Below, in pieces: positions 9,408 to 19,079 of a DNA stretch of 52,395 bases. The position numbers and the translations under genes are program-made. How positions within the stretch are numbered: the first letter of the stretch is position 1; each line of letters opens with the position of its first letter. Source of the stretch: an uncultured Prevotella sp. Lineage in GTDB: Bacteria > Bacteroidota > Bacteroidia > Bacteroidales > Bacteroidaceae. Location of the stretch: contig CAKQCV010000015.1 of assembly GCA_934217675.1 (NCBI GenBank), positions 1-52,395 on the forward strand, written 5' to 3'. The notes under the pieces are model-generated. The model did not search any database. It worked only from the letters and a program-made list of their open reading frames with translations, and was not told the origin of the DNA.

Positions 9408-10061
9408 TTATTTGTTTCTTTTTCCAAAAAATGATTTAACTTCTCCTTGCGGTATATTAGTATATAGTTCAGCATTAAATGTTCCATTTTCTTTAAACAT
9501 CTCGCTCATTGGTATGCTAATTACAAACATGTGGATAAAATTTTTCTTTGAATTATGAAAAACCAATGTTGCTTCCATCATCGTTTTGTTAATTTGCGTA
9601 ACGCTGCAAAATGTTTCCATTCCTGCATCAAGTACATAATGCACAGACTGCAATGGCAAAGTAAATTGTTTTTTTATTTTTCCATACTGTCGATGGGTAA
9701 TATTCAGTTGATAACTATTGTCAACAACATTCATCAATGCATTCACAACTGACTCCAACGGATAGCGTTTTCCATACAATGGTGATTTTGCAGCATAGTC
9801 AATATAAATATCCGACCGCAATGAATTAACTTGGAACGAATTGCCTTTCAATATTTTTATATTTTCCTCTGATGTTCCTTCAAGTATTGCGCCATCAAGA
9901 TTTATCTTCTTAACATAGTGCTTTCCACCACCATTGTTTACTAATTGTTCATAAACAAACTTATCAGCATCAGCCTTATCAAAATTTTGCGCCATAATAT
10001 TAAATGGCAACAAACAAAAAGCAAGTATTCCTAAGGAATGTGAAAATCTAAAGAATCTCAT
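9408..10061 (-). CDS. Secreted protein of unknown function
   Basis: The 217-residue product has an N-terminal signal peptide (FSHSLGILAFCLLPFNIMAQ) and then a mixed alpha/beta sequence with no domain I recognise. A conserved-looking core (GKHYVKKINLDGAILEGTSE; ETFCSVTQINKTMMEATLVF) suggests a beta sandwich. It starts 33 bp after the FecR/DUF4384-like gene and ends one base before the next gene in the operon. Its role must come from its partners in the CHASE2-caspase unit. It is unlikely to be a membrane protein, as it has no hydrophobic helix beyond the signal. Confidence 0.7.
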   Translation of the reverse strand: MRFFRFSHSLGILAFCLLPFNIMAQNFDKADADKFVYEQLVNNGGGKHYVKKINLDGAILEGTSEENIKILKGNSFQVNSLRSDIYIDYAAKSPLYGKRYPLESVVNALMNVVDNSYQLNITHRQYGKIKKQFTLPLQSVHYVLDAGMETFCSVTQINKTMMEATLVFHNSKKNFIHMFVISIPMSEMFKENGTFNAELYTNIPQGEVKSFFGKRNK

Positions 10062-10094
10062 AACATATAAAGATTATGGGTTATTGTATTTATA

Positions 10095-11024
10095 TCATCT
10101 TGTTTCTATATTCTTTTTTACTACTCCTACTTTTATAGAAGAATTTCCAAAACTTCCTTTCTGTAAAGGACTCATAAGAATACTAAAATTTACAGGCATT
10201 TCCGTTGCTACAAGAACAAAGGCGTCATCAGATGTAACATCAGATGTAATAAATGGTTCAGACTTGAAACTGACTGTTGATTTTGCCGGAACAAGCAGAT
10301 TAGCACATGTTGCCTCTTCGTCCATAGGCAATACAAGATACTTGTTTCCACTTTTATCAAGATTCAGTACATTTACGTATAACGTTTCATCTGTATCATT
10401 TTTTACTCTCACATAACATGCCGTATTCGTCTTTACAACATTCTTCACTGGCACTCCGGTATTAACATCAACAATATCCATAGCAACAGCATAGTCTGAT
10501 ACTATTCTATTTTCACTTGAGAACAAACTTTGCTCCGCTGTTCCATGCGGTGCGGTTCCTGTTTCAACAATTTGTACGAGACGTGCCATCATAATCGAAT
10601 CTTTAGAATCAGCCCTATATGAAGTACCTGTCACTTGCATATACGAATCAGGATGCTTCATTTTCTTGTTTGCTGATGTAAATAACTGCTTCACAAGATA
10701 TCCCATATATTGCTTTGACAAATTTTTTGTGCGCTTGCCTACACTTGCTACAAGTTCGCCAACGTTGCTCTCCCCTACTCTCGTAAATGAAAACATTTTC
10801 AATTTACTCTCATCAAGTACTGTTACTGCACTCTCTGATGTGATTTTCAATCTTGTTGCAGACGTAACATATTTTCGTGACGACAAAGGAACAAATTTTC
10901 CAGCTTCACTAATATACGCCTTTCCCACAACTGAATATACAACATATTTTTGAGCTATGCAATCTGTACAGGCAAATGCCAATATTATGATTATAAAGAG
11001 TACAACCCATTTTTTACTTCTCAT
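10095..11024 (-). CDS. Secreted FecR-like / DUF4384-like protein
   Basis: Starting at 11024, the 309-residue protein begins with a signal peptide (KWVVLFIIIILAFACTDCIAQ). Residues about 20-100 (YSVVGKAYISEAGKFVPLSS, then SAVTVLDESK) resemble FecR-type periplasmic domains, which sense or scaffold signals. The C-terminal half (residues about 170-300: CYVRVKNDTDETLYVNVLNLDKSG, then a PMDEEATC segment) resembles DUF4384, a domain often found with caspase-like proteases and TPR proteins. Its start lies inside the end of the caspase gene, an 11-bp overlap, so the two are probably translationally coupled. The 11048 start is possible but leaves eight extra residues before the signal. Confidence 0.75.
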   Translation of the reverse strand: MRSKKWVVLFIIIILAFACTDCIAQKYVVYSVVGKAYISEAGKFVPLSSRKYVTSATRLKITSESAVTVLDESKLKMFSFTRVGESNVGELVASVGKRTKNLSKQYMGYLVKQLFTSANKKMKHPDSYMQVTGTSYRADSKDSIMMARLVQIVETGTAPHGTAEQSLFSSENRIVSDYAVAMDIVDVNTGVPVKNVVKTNTACYVRVKNDTDETLYVNVLNLDKSGNKYLVLPMDEEATCANLLVPAKSTVSFKSEPFITSDVTSDDAFVLVATEMPVNFSILMSPLQKGSFGNSSIKVGVVKKNIETR

Positions 11025-12933
11025 AATTGAAAATATTAAAGTGTTCAATACCGTTTGGATTTATAAAAATTGGAGTCTGCTTGAATTCAGTAAGCTTTCT
11101 GACTTCTTTATACAAGAAATGCTCCAGTTCTTGCGTTGACAATCCTTCTGCATGCTCTTCCTTGGCTGCTCCATTCATAGCCTCAACGAGTGCTTTTGTA
11201 AAAGCGCCATTACCCCATGATTCATCTTCCCTTGACTTTGTATCAGATGAGCTTGAAGCATATAACAGCATTCCGTTTTTTGAACGCTTTAACTGTTCTA
11301 CAAAATGTGATGTTGCTGCAGAGCGACCGCCCTCAAACAACGCACCAGAATAACACGCATCAACAAAGGCTATAAGCTTTCCGTTTATGTCTTCAGCCTC
11401 GTTTCTGAAATCAGATGCACTGAAACATTCGTATAATTTGCTTGAACTACATCCGTAAGGCATAAAATAAAAACGGTCTTTCTCGTCTCTCAATCCATGA
11501 CCAGCGTAAAAGAACACACAAACATCATTTGGCGATGATTCTTGTTTAAGCCATTCCATGGCCTCAAATATATCAGCACGTGTTGCTTCACTGTCACACA
11601 GCACTTTTACCTGAACATCCTCATAAGGTAGCCCTTTCTTTGTTGCTATTGCCTTCGCAAAATCTTGAGCATCCTTACATGTAAATTTCAACTTTGGGAG
11701 TTTTGGATCATTGTAATCCCCAATTCCTATAGCAACAACAAACAATTTTGGCAGTTCATATGATGATGTCTCTCTTATAAGTCGTATAGTTGCAGGCTCA
11801 CTATTGCCATTTTTGTTTTGTGCATACATCATAACAGTACAGTCATGATGAGGCAAGTCTACATCTATTGTATTTGCTGCTCTCACGGCACGTGTTGTTG
11901 GCTGTCGTTGTCCATCAACCATCACTACAACTCGTGTACTGTCTTTACATTCACCTGCAAGCAACTGGTACTTTAATTTCATCTGGTCTGTATGAAACAA
12001 AGACTGATCTTCTGGGTATAATATTTTTAAAACAGGTGCAGCATTTGTCGCTGTTGACTGTATTGTCTGTGAGATTTTCTGTGACGGAACTTTATCAATT
12101 TGTACCTCAGAACTTTTTGGCTGACAATTCTGCTCCTTTTGCTTTGACAATTGATTAGGTCCAAGAATAACATTAGGTTTCACTATACTGTCTACTGCTT
12201 CCAACTCGCTATTTTTAGTTTCTCCAGATAGATTATTATCTGTAACATTCTTTTGTTGCATTGCTCCAACCTTTAATACATCATTGTCATTCTGAAGTCC
12301 GGGAATATTCACGTCCACAGAGAAATCTCCTTCAAGAGTTTCTTTTTTAACCGTAGTATTATTTTTTTTGCACAATTCTTTTTGTTTTGCTTTATTTCCT
12401 TCATCGGCATCAACATTTACAGTAGTTTTTTTACCGTCTGCCTTTTCTTTCCATTCCTTTCCCAAAACATCATTTTGTTCAACAAGCACTCCCTTTGTAT
12501 AACAGTCAGCAAGAGTAAGTTGAGCACGCTTATAGTTATTTTCTGCCGACAACTTCAGATAATCAAAAGCCTTGTCATAATCTCTTGGCACACCACGCCC
12601 ATTCATATAACAATATGCCAAATTATATTGCGCTTTTGCGAAATTTTGCTTGGCAGCCCTTTTAAACCACATTGCTGCTGAAGTATAATCACGTTGAATG
12701 CCCTCACCGTTAAAGTAAGCATATCCTATATCAAACTGTGCCTCAGCGTTTCCTTCTTCTGCAGCTTTGATATATATTTCTACTGCAGACTCAAAATGCC
12801 CCATTCTATAAAGGGAATCAGCTTTTTGCATTAGTCTCTCTATAGTTTTATTCTCTGGAATAGTGTGTGCAACAGCAACAAAAGCCAGCAGTACAAAAGC
12901 AATAAGTCCAAATAAGCGTTTAGTTCCCAGCAT
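11014..12933 (-). CDS. Secreted Sel1-repeat / caspase-family (C14) protease
   Basis: The 639-residue protein has a signal peptide (LFGLIAFVLLAFVAVAH) and three to four Sel1-like repeats at about 45-155 (AEAQFDIGYAYFNGEGIQRDY, AQYNLAYCYMNGRGVPRDY). A low-complexity linker (160-300) and a beta-rich segment (300-390) follow. A metacaspase/caspase-like domain occupies 395-635. The catalytic dyad is visible: His479 in YAGHG and Cys527 in DACYSG, with the usual hydrophobic strands before each. It is therefore probably an active cysteine protease outside the cytoplasm. It overlaps the CHASE2 gene by 14 bp, which implies coupled translation. Substrate and trigger are unknown. Sel1 repeats usually bind proteins, so they may recruit partners. 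Confidence 0.9.
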   Translation of the reverse strand: MLGTKRLFGLIAFVLLAFVAVAHTIPENKTIERLMQKADSLYRMGHFESAVEIYIKAAEEGNAEAQFDIGYAYFNGEGIQRDYTSAAMWFKRAAKQNFAKAQYNLAYCYMNGRGVPRDYDKAFDYLKLSAENNYKRAQLTLADCYTKGVLVEQNDVLGKEWKEKADGKKTTVNVDADEGNKAKQKELCKKNNTTVKKETLEGDFSVDVNIPGLQNDNDVLKVGAMQQKNVTDNNLSGETKNSELEAVDSIVKPNVILGPNQLSKQKEQNCQPKSSEVQIDKVPSQKISQTIQSTATNAAPVLKILYPEDQSLFHTDQMKLKYQLLAGECKDSTRVVVMVDGQRQPTTRAVRAANTIDVDLPHHDCTVMMYAQNKNGNSEPATIRLIRETSSYELPKLFVVAIGIGDYNDPKLPKLKFTCKDAQDFAKAIATKKGLPYEDVQVKVLCDSEATRADIFEAMEWLKQESSPNDVCVFFYAGHGLRDEKDRFYFMPYGCSSSKLYECFSASDFRNEAEDINGKLIAFVDACYSGALFEGGRSAATSHFVEQLKRSKNGMLLYASSSSDTKSREDESWGNGAFTKALVEAMNGAAKEEHAEGLSTQELEHFLYKEVRKLTEFKQTPIFINPNGIEHFNIFNYEK

Positions 12934-14095
12934 AATATATTGATTTTTTTATGAATTTCATTTTTTTATTCCTCCCAAGCATCATAACCACCCATTTATA
13001 TTGCAAACGAGCAGTTTCAACAAGTGCAATGCCCAATAATGGATACAACAAGCTGACATAATAATTAAACCTCGTGAAAAGTATAAAACTTAACCAAACA
13101 AGGAATGCTGTCAACAAGAAATAATATAGCTTTATCCAATACATATAGTAAAAAGGATGTTTCTTTGTTATTTTCCATCCTGCCCAAGCTGATATATAAC
13201 ACAATAGAATAGCTAATATTATGCTTGCCCAATCACTTATCACATATACTTTATGATGAGACATTGACGACAGCATTGCATATGCCTGTATCTTCATTCC
13301 TGCCATTTTTCCAAGTGGAGTAATATGAGTATCAGCCTCTTCGTTTATTGTTCCAAGAATGACTATCTTACCAGTTATCAGTTTTTTGTTCTCCAACACC
13401 TTGTCATGTGGTATGACTACAAAGTCTGTATTTGAAAATTCTATATTACGCTGCTTTGGAACTTGTACACATGGTTTCTCATCACTATATTTACACACCG
13501 CCATATACGGTAGAGAATATATATTTCGACCATTAAGATGCTCATTTTGCGAATATTTCCTTATACAGCCATATCCTTCTCCAGATATAACATTACTAAA
13601 AGCCCATGTTATATCAGCATCTATACCATCAAAAAAAGAACAGCGCACTTTTCTGAAATTATCAGTATCACTATCATAGTTGGTCAACTTGCAAGAAACA
13701 ACTCCGTTTTTCATTCCGGCAAACGAATTTATCAGATATTCATTCTCCGCTTCATCATAACTGGAGCGTTCAAAAATCAAGTCAACAACAAAAACTTTAG
13801 GCTTGCAACTGTTTATATCATTTATGCAATCTGCAATTTTCTTACGGTCGTAAAGCTCAGTCATATCGACCAAAACTATATCTTTATTAAATTCTTTTAC
13901 ACCGTTACTTCCCTGTATTTCATAATAAATATCAGTCATTGAAAAATCAGACAAGGCCTTTTTTATAGGATTAAAAACAGTAAGATTTATTGATGCTACA
14001 GCAAATAACCAACCAAGGAACAATACCATCAAGGTTACTCCAAGATGGTCAATATTAATAAAGTTTGATAGCTTATATTTCCACAGTTTCCGCAT
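12920..14095 (-). CDS. CHASE2-domain membrane protein
   Basis: CHASE2 is an extracytoplasmic sensor domain normally linked to kinases, cyclases or phosphatases. This 391-residue protein has an N-terminal membrane helix (about 19-40), a periplasmic CHASE2 region (about 45-280), then three membrane helices (287-306, 322-341, 344-361) and a short basic cytoplasmic tail. The signature DTHITPLGKMAGMKIQAYAM at 255-274 matches the CHASE2 D-x-TP-x-G motif. There is no cytoplasmic output domain, so the signal presumably passes to the products encoded downstream. It is first in the operon, and its stop lies 14 bp inside the caspase gene. Confidence 0.87.
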   Translation of the reverse strand: MRKLWKYKLSNFINIDHLGVTLMVLFLGWLFAVASINLTVFNPIKKALSDFSMTDIYYEIQGSNGVKEFNKDIVLVDMTELYDRKKIADCINDINSCKPKVFVVDLIFERSSYDEAENEYLINSFAGMKNGVVSCKLTNYDSDTDNFRKVRCSFFDGIDADITWAFSNVISGEGYGCIRKYSQNEHLNGRNIYSLPYMAVCKYSDEKPCVQVPKQRNIEFSNTDFVVIPHDKVLENKKLITGKIVILGTINEEADTHITPLGKMAGMKIQAYAMLSSMSHHKVYVISDWASIILAILLCYISAWAGWKITKKHPFYYMYWIKLYYFLLTAFLVWLSFILFTRFNYYVSLLYPLLGIALVETARLQYKWVVMMLGRNKKMKFIKKSIYYAGN

Positions 14096-14184
14096 TCCTC
14101 AGTCTATTAGCCATTACATGTTTTCAATAGTTCATCTTTACATTCACTTGCCCATTACGGCAAGACGATATCTATTAATATTTG

Positions 14185-14192
14185 CAAAAGTA
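14185..14192 (-). promoter_or_regulatory. -7 box for the CHASE2-caspase operon
   Basis: TACTTTTG on the minus strand fits TAnnTTTG, 90 bp before the CHASE2 start. No TTTG or TTG lies 19-21 nt upstream, so the promoter may be weak or regulated. Confidence 0.45.
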
Positions 14193-14239
14193 AATATAAA
14201 TAATCAAATCTCGCACCTTAACATGTTGCAAAATTGGGA

Positions 14240-14290
14240 CAAGAAAAGTCCGAAACAAATTCTGATAAAACAAATTTTGTACGGACTTTT
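14240..14290 (-). terminator. Terminator of the T9SS adhesin gene
   Basis: AAAAGTCCG (14244-14252) pairs with CGGACTTTT (14282-14290), with an inner pair of ACAAATT/AATTTTGT-like arms. T-rich sequence follows on both sides, so it could act in both directions. It lies 20 bp past the stop codon of the 1552-residue protein. Confidence 0.75.
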
Positions 14291-14310
14291 CTTTCTTATA
14301 TATAAAAGCT

Positions 14311-17300
14311 TTATCTAATCACATACTTTCTACCATTGATTATATATGAGCCATCCGGTAGATTTTGTAGATTCTTTGCACCTGTTATTATCTCTTTTCC
14401 ATCAAGAGAATAAACATCATACGATGATGCTTTAACGAGATTTTCTATCACTTCAACAGAAGATGTAATAGTTGCAGTATTAGAGAAAGAGCTTTCTGTT
14501 ATATTTCCATTAGCATCCTTAAACACTATTGTCACATTATAGTAAGAAATGTCTTTTGATTTTTTATCTGTATAAGAGAGAACTGTTCCGTCTACTGTAT
14601 CTATCTTCTTCCCGTTTCTATATATGCAATATCCTATAATTTCATCATTGCCACATTCTGCCCCGACTTCAAATGTAACATCGTCAATGCCAAACAAGAA
14701 AGCAGAGGCTGCCGGAGTATTCTGATGAATAGCAAAATACTTTGTACCTTTAGGAACAGATACAGAGAATTGCTTCCAGTTGGCATCCTCTGTAACTGGA
14801 TTTTTACCGTCAGCAGAACGAGTTGCTCCAATTTTTACAAAGTTGTTGATATTCTTGTTGGATTTAGACAACAGCACATCAAATGTTTCACTATACGTTC
14901 CTGAATCATCTTGAACATTGTTAACGAAGAATGATATGGTCTGTTCGTTACCTGACAGGAGTGGCGAGATAAGCCAATTGTCACCATCTACAAATCCTCC
15001 TTCATCATTACCAATTTTGTCTTGCCATTCGTAAGGTACAGCTGCATATTGCTTTCCCGAATGCGCAGCAAATCCTGGGTTTGAAGACAACACATCAACA
15101 CCATCAATTAGTGTTTCTGGCTCGAAAACTATATATGCAATTTTTTTCTTATAGAATGGAGTTGTATATCCATCAAAGAAATTGCATGCTTCAGCATTAG
15201 GATTACCATTATATAACGACCAATCACCAAATGATGTTGACCATGGGAGATAATCTTCAAATGATTCAGTAACTGTTTCAACTGGAACTTCGGATGGCTT
15301 ACTCCATGTCAGCATTATGCCATCGCTTGCCGATTCCGCAGCCAAATCATTTACTACAGCTGTTCGTACAGGCGTCACATAAACAGTTTTCTTTTCTGTT
15401 GTATTATCACTTTCGTCAGAATCTGCATCATAAGACAATTTCGCGTATATTTCAGCAACGCCCTCAATATCAGGTGCTATAGCATAACTCATATCTACAG
15501 ATGTTTCTGTTAAAGAAGCAAGAGGATCATCAATAGTTTTCTCCATAACTTTTTCATCATTCTGATAGAGAGAAACTGTGTATCCTTTTGCAGTGTTTGA
15601 ACCAAGATTCTTTACTCCAACCTTAACATCTGCGATACGCCCAGCTTTCAGATTTTCAGCAACACTTATTGATGTAACAGCCAAATTGTCTGCAACATCA
15701 TCAACAACATTAATATTGTCTACATACATAGAAATGTTGTTTGCATTGCTTGTTCCTTTGAATTTACATATTATATATCGTTCAACCAAGAATTCACTAA
15801 GGTCAAGACTACAATTCTGCCAGCCCGTCTGTTCTGAAGAAAATTCTAATGTCTTAATAATTTTCTCCTTACCGTTAGGGAGCTTTGCAATAACATCAAG
15901 TGACGAAATGCCATTGACATTATATGCAAAAGTAAGTTTAGGTTTCTTTGTACCTGCAAGACTAACCTTTGCAAGATTGAAAGCAGACTCATCACCTTTC
16001 TTTATTGTGTATATATTGTCACCATTTTGATATGGAGTCCACATCACGCATCCTCCATCATTATCGGCTGAATCCCATGTTGAAGTCATCCACTGCGAAG
16101 CTGTAGAACGATTATCTACAGCAGCATTGTTTTCTGTCCAACATAAATTATTGTCGATATATCCATCTGCGAAAGATTCGCGGAATGGTGTTTTTATTGA
16201 CGGTCCAACAACCATACTTGACGAGAACACATAGTTTGTTGCTATTTTCTCTCTTCCTTCAGTATGCGCTGCAACAGAAAACAGTTCCTGTTTTCCATCC
16301 TCATTTATAGAAGTTTCCGGGTCGACAGCAATCTCAGCACTCAAAGCACCAGGCTGACTTACAGCAAGTTGTGACCCAAGGTATTTTTGGTCTCCATAAT
16401 CCAATATACTGTAAAGTGACACCTTTACTTTCTCTGAATCAGCAAAACCTCCGTGTTCACCTTTATCCGTAAATCTATCCCAAGATGATACAATGCTGTT
16501 ACCATTATCTGTCAATTTCACATTTGAAGGATTTACAGGAGTATCTGTTCCGACCCACACTGATGTAGAAGCCCAATCACCACAAGCATCACCAACATAA
16601 GCAGCAACTTCGTATTTAACTTCTCCATCACTTGGAACAGCATTATCAGTAAACGTCAGTTCCGTTCCTGCCGTAGTCTTACCAAATTCCTTTATCTGTT
16701 TTCCATTACGTTTCAATACAATTTTATCAACACCTGTTATTGCTTCACCTTTTGCATTTTTCGAAGGTGCATTGAAACTTACAGTTGCAGAAAGCACCCC
16801 TTTAGCTCCAGGAGTTACATTTAAATTTGTTGGTGCAGCAGGAGATGACAGCAAAGCATTTGACTTGACCTCAACAGATTCTATATACAGCACTCCATTA
16901 TCTGCCTTTGGTGCAATATCATGAAAACCTACATAATAATCTCCGTCGACAGAAGGTGCTATTATAAACGAATAGTCGGTCTTGTCTCCTGACAGAGTTG
17001 ACGCAGCGAAACCTGTATTCTTCAAATCAGCAACCGTATTTCCTGTTCCCCATTTAACTTCAAGAGTATTAGGGTATTTCGGATACCTGTTTCTTGCATT
17101 AAAAGTAACAGTATATGTACGGTCTGCTTTAAGGCGAATTTTTGGAGTAACAAGCCAATCATCATCAGCAGAGCCTTTTTTCTCATCACTGTAATCGCTA
17201 CGCATACATTTGTTGGCTGAGTCATATCTCCAGGTCTTGCCATCACCATTCACGTCAATTGTTGTATACAGCTTCGCTCCATCCTCTGTAGAGAAATCTT

Positions 17301-18969
17301 CTTTATAATCAGGAACTATAGCTTCACCAAAGAATAATGAATTAGATTTGGCAACCTCACTCCTTGCATCCCCATTCTTGGCATATACCTCATAGAAATG
17401 TTCTGCAAGTTCCGGCGAGTCCAGCGTTTCTGAGAATGAGTTTTGGGAAATATCTTCTGCAACAAGTTGCTTCTTGCTTGGCGTACAACGATAAACATCG
17501 TATGTGACATTAGCAAGCGGATTTCCGTTGACAGTTGTTTCTGGTTTACCCCAAGAAAGTGACACTTCATAATTGTCGTCAACAAACATCAATACATCGA
17601 ATACCGGATTTGGTGCTTCTTTACCAACCCACTGTTTTACTGATGCACGTGGTGAATCTCCTTGCTCATTGCTTACAACAACAGAGAAATCGTATAATCC
17701 ACTTGACTTTACCGTAACGGGAACAGAAACTGTTTCACCTGCAGTTGTCAAGCCCTTGTCCACTTCTTCTCCATTTACGTAAGCTGTGTATGTAAGATCC
17801 CCACTAAGTGTACTTCCGCCAAATGTTAATTTTGGCGATGTAAAAGTGAATGATCCCGATAGCGACTCTCCTTGAAAATCCACCTTCATATTTGTTGCTT
17901 TTGCCGGAGCTGCACTATCTGCAAGATCTTGTGGTATTACCATGCCCACCATTCCTGTTGTTGTACCAAAATCACCTATTTTTGTAGCTTTTCCTGTTTC
18001 AAGGTCAACAGTATACAGTCCGGTATTTGCATAAGCATCAACAGCTGCCCAATAGAAGATATCTGTACGCTGATCAATTTCTCCAGTCTGCGAGTAAACA
18101 GCACTTCCGTATTCGTCTGTTCTTGTCAATTCCAGCCCTGTTGGTCCGACAAGTGTTTCTGTACCATCCTTTGTACTTATTTTATATAAATTTCCATCGG
18201 CAGCAACACCATACAATTCATTTTTACTCGTCACTCCTATTGCAACATACTTACGCTCTGAATCACCAAAAGATGTGCGAGTTTCTGTTTCATAGTCAAC
18301 AGTTCCCCATTCAAATCCACTCAAGTCCGACTTATAGAATTCACCATAAACGGTTCCATCGGCCGACATTGCTGTTTCTTGTGCAATAAGTCCACAATTA
18401 TAACTTGGGAAATATCCTGTTTCCGAATCAATATGACTCCAATCTGCAATATTATATGCAAACCTATAAGGCTGTACATACTGTGAACCATATTCTGCAT
18501 AAGTCAAATCAGCATAAACACCATACAGTTTCGACCCTTTCAATTGCACACCATAACGTGATATAAGATTTGTCTGTAACGATTCCTTGTTCAACTGTTC
18601 CGGTGTTATAGACGCCTTTGGTGTGAACTGATAATATCCGTAATTATCTGTAGTATAGATATTAGCCCATATCACAGTTCCGGCAGCAGCTTTCAATGGC
18701 GGGGTAACTGCAGAACTTTGCATAACTGGTGTTCCTGACCTTTTACTCTGCTGCAAATTTGTCCTCGGACTTCCCACTAACATATTACTTGCAAGCAAAG
18801 GATATTTTTTCCTGAAATTCTCAATATTTTCCAAACGTTGCTGCAGCGTCAGTTTCTTCTGTATCTTCAGTTTCTCTGGGGGGTCTATTTGCTGCGCAAT
18901 TAAATTTGGCAATGTCAAAACAGACATAAAAGCAGTAAATAGAGCTTTGTTAAGTAAAGTTTTATTCAT
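14311..18969 (-). CDS. Large secreted adhesin-like protein with cleaved-adhesin and Fn3-like domains and probable T9SS sorting tail
   Basis: Starting at 18969, the product is 1552 residues. It has a signal peptide (KALFTAFMSVLTLPNLIAQ), a beta-propeller-like segment (about 130-360), several fibronectin-type or Ig-like repeats (AAPTNLNVTPGAKGV, NPSNVKLTDNGNSIVSSWD), and at least three jelly-roll 'cleaved adhesin/choice-of-anchor' domains, each with an F(E/S)xDxxx start and a DDWLVTP, GGCVMWTP or DNWLISP motif. The C-terminus (YDVYSLDGKEII, then LPDGSYIINGRKYVIR) resembles T9SS type A sorting signals. The longer frame to 19026 puts 19 residues ahead of the signal. It is probably surface-exposed; the ligand is unknown. 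It is a single-gene unit with its own promoter and terminator. Confidence 0.85.
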   Translation of the reverse strand: MNKTLLNKALFTAFMSVLTLPNLIAQQIDPPEKLKIQKKLTLQQRLENIENFRKKYPLLASNMLVGSPRTNLQQSKRSGTPVMQSSAVTPPLKAAAGTVIWANIYTTDNYGYYQFTPKASITPEQLNKESLQTNLISRYGVQLKGSKLYGVYADLTYAEYGSQYVQPYRFAYNIADWSHIDSETGYFPSYNCGLIAQETAMSADGTVYGEFYKSDLSGFEWGTVDYETETRTSFGDSERKYVAIGVTSKNELYGVAADGNLYKISTKDGTETLVGPTGLELTRTDEYGSAVYSQTGEIDQRTDIFYWAAVDAYANTGLYTVDLETGKATKIGDFGTTTGMVGMVIPQDLADSAAPAKATNMKVDFQGESLSGSFTFTSPKLTFGGSTLSGDLTYTAYVNGEEVDKGLTTAGETVSVPVTVKSSGLYDFSVVVSNEQGDSPRASVKQWVGKEAPNPVFDVLMFVDDNYEVSLSWGKPETTVNGNPLANVTYDVYRCTPSKKQLVAEDISQNSFSETLDSPELAEHFYEVYAKNGDARSEVAKSNSLFFGEAIVPDYKEDFSTEDGAKLYTTIDVNGDGKTWRYDSANKCMRSDYSDEKKGSADDDWLVTPKIRLKADRTYTVTFNARNRYPKYPNTLEVKWGTGNTVADLKNTGFAASTLSGDKTDYSFIIAPSVDGDYYVGFHDIAPKADNGVLYIESVEVKSNALLSSPAAPTNLNVTPGAKGVLSATVSFNAPSKNAKGEAITGVDKIVLKRNGKQIKEFGKTTAGTELTFTDNAVPSDGEVKYEVAAYVGDACGDWASTSVWVGTDTPVNPSNVKLTDNGNSIVSSWDRFTDKGEHGGFADSEKVKVSLYSILDYGDQKYLGSQLAVSQPGALSAEIAVDPETSINEDGKQELFSVAAHTEGREKIATNYVFSSSMVVGPSIKTPFRESFADGYIDNNLCWTENNAAVDNRSTASQWMTSTWDSADNDGGCVMWTPYQNGDNIYTIKKGDESAFNLAKVSLAGTKKPKLTFAYNVNGISSLDVIAKLPNGKEKIIKTLEFSSEQTGWQNCSLDLSEFLVERYIICKFKGTSNANNISMYVDNINVVDDVADNLAVTSISVAENLKAGRIADVKVGVKNLGSNTAKGYTVSLYQNDEKVMEKTIDDPLASLTETSVDMSYAIAPDIEGVAEIYAKLSYDADSDESDNTTEKKTVYVTPVRTAVVNDLAAESASDGIMLTWSKPSEVPVETVTESFEDYLPWSTSFGDWSLYNGNPNAEACNFFDGYTTPFYKKKIAYIVFEPETLIDGVDVLSSNPGFAAHSGKQYAAVPYEWQDKIGNDEGGFVDGDNWLISPLLSGNEQTISFFVNNVQDDSGTYSETFDVLLSKSNKNINNFVKIGATRSADGKNPVTEDANWKQFSVSVPKGTKYFAIHQNTPAASAFLFGIDDVTFEVGAECGNDEIIGYCIYRNGKKIDTVDGTVLSYTDKKSKDISYYNVTIVFKDANGNITESSFSNTATITSSVEVIENLVKASSYDVYSLDGKEIITGAKNLQNLPDGSYIINGRKYVIR

Positions 18970-19048
18970 AACAACAATATTAGTTAATACAAATACAATA
19001 AATAGCGCACAATGAAAGATATTCAACCTTAATCATGCTTATAAGATG

Positions 19049-19079
19049 CAAATATAAGTATATTACTTTATTTTTGCAA
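19049..19079 (-). promoter_or_regulatory. Promoter for the T9SS adhesin gene
   Basis: The minus strand reads TTG, 20 nt, TATATTTG (-7 at 19049-19056). It lies 80 bp before the chosen start, which leaves a 5' UTR of about 70 nt. Confidence 0.7.
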
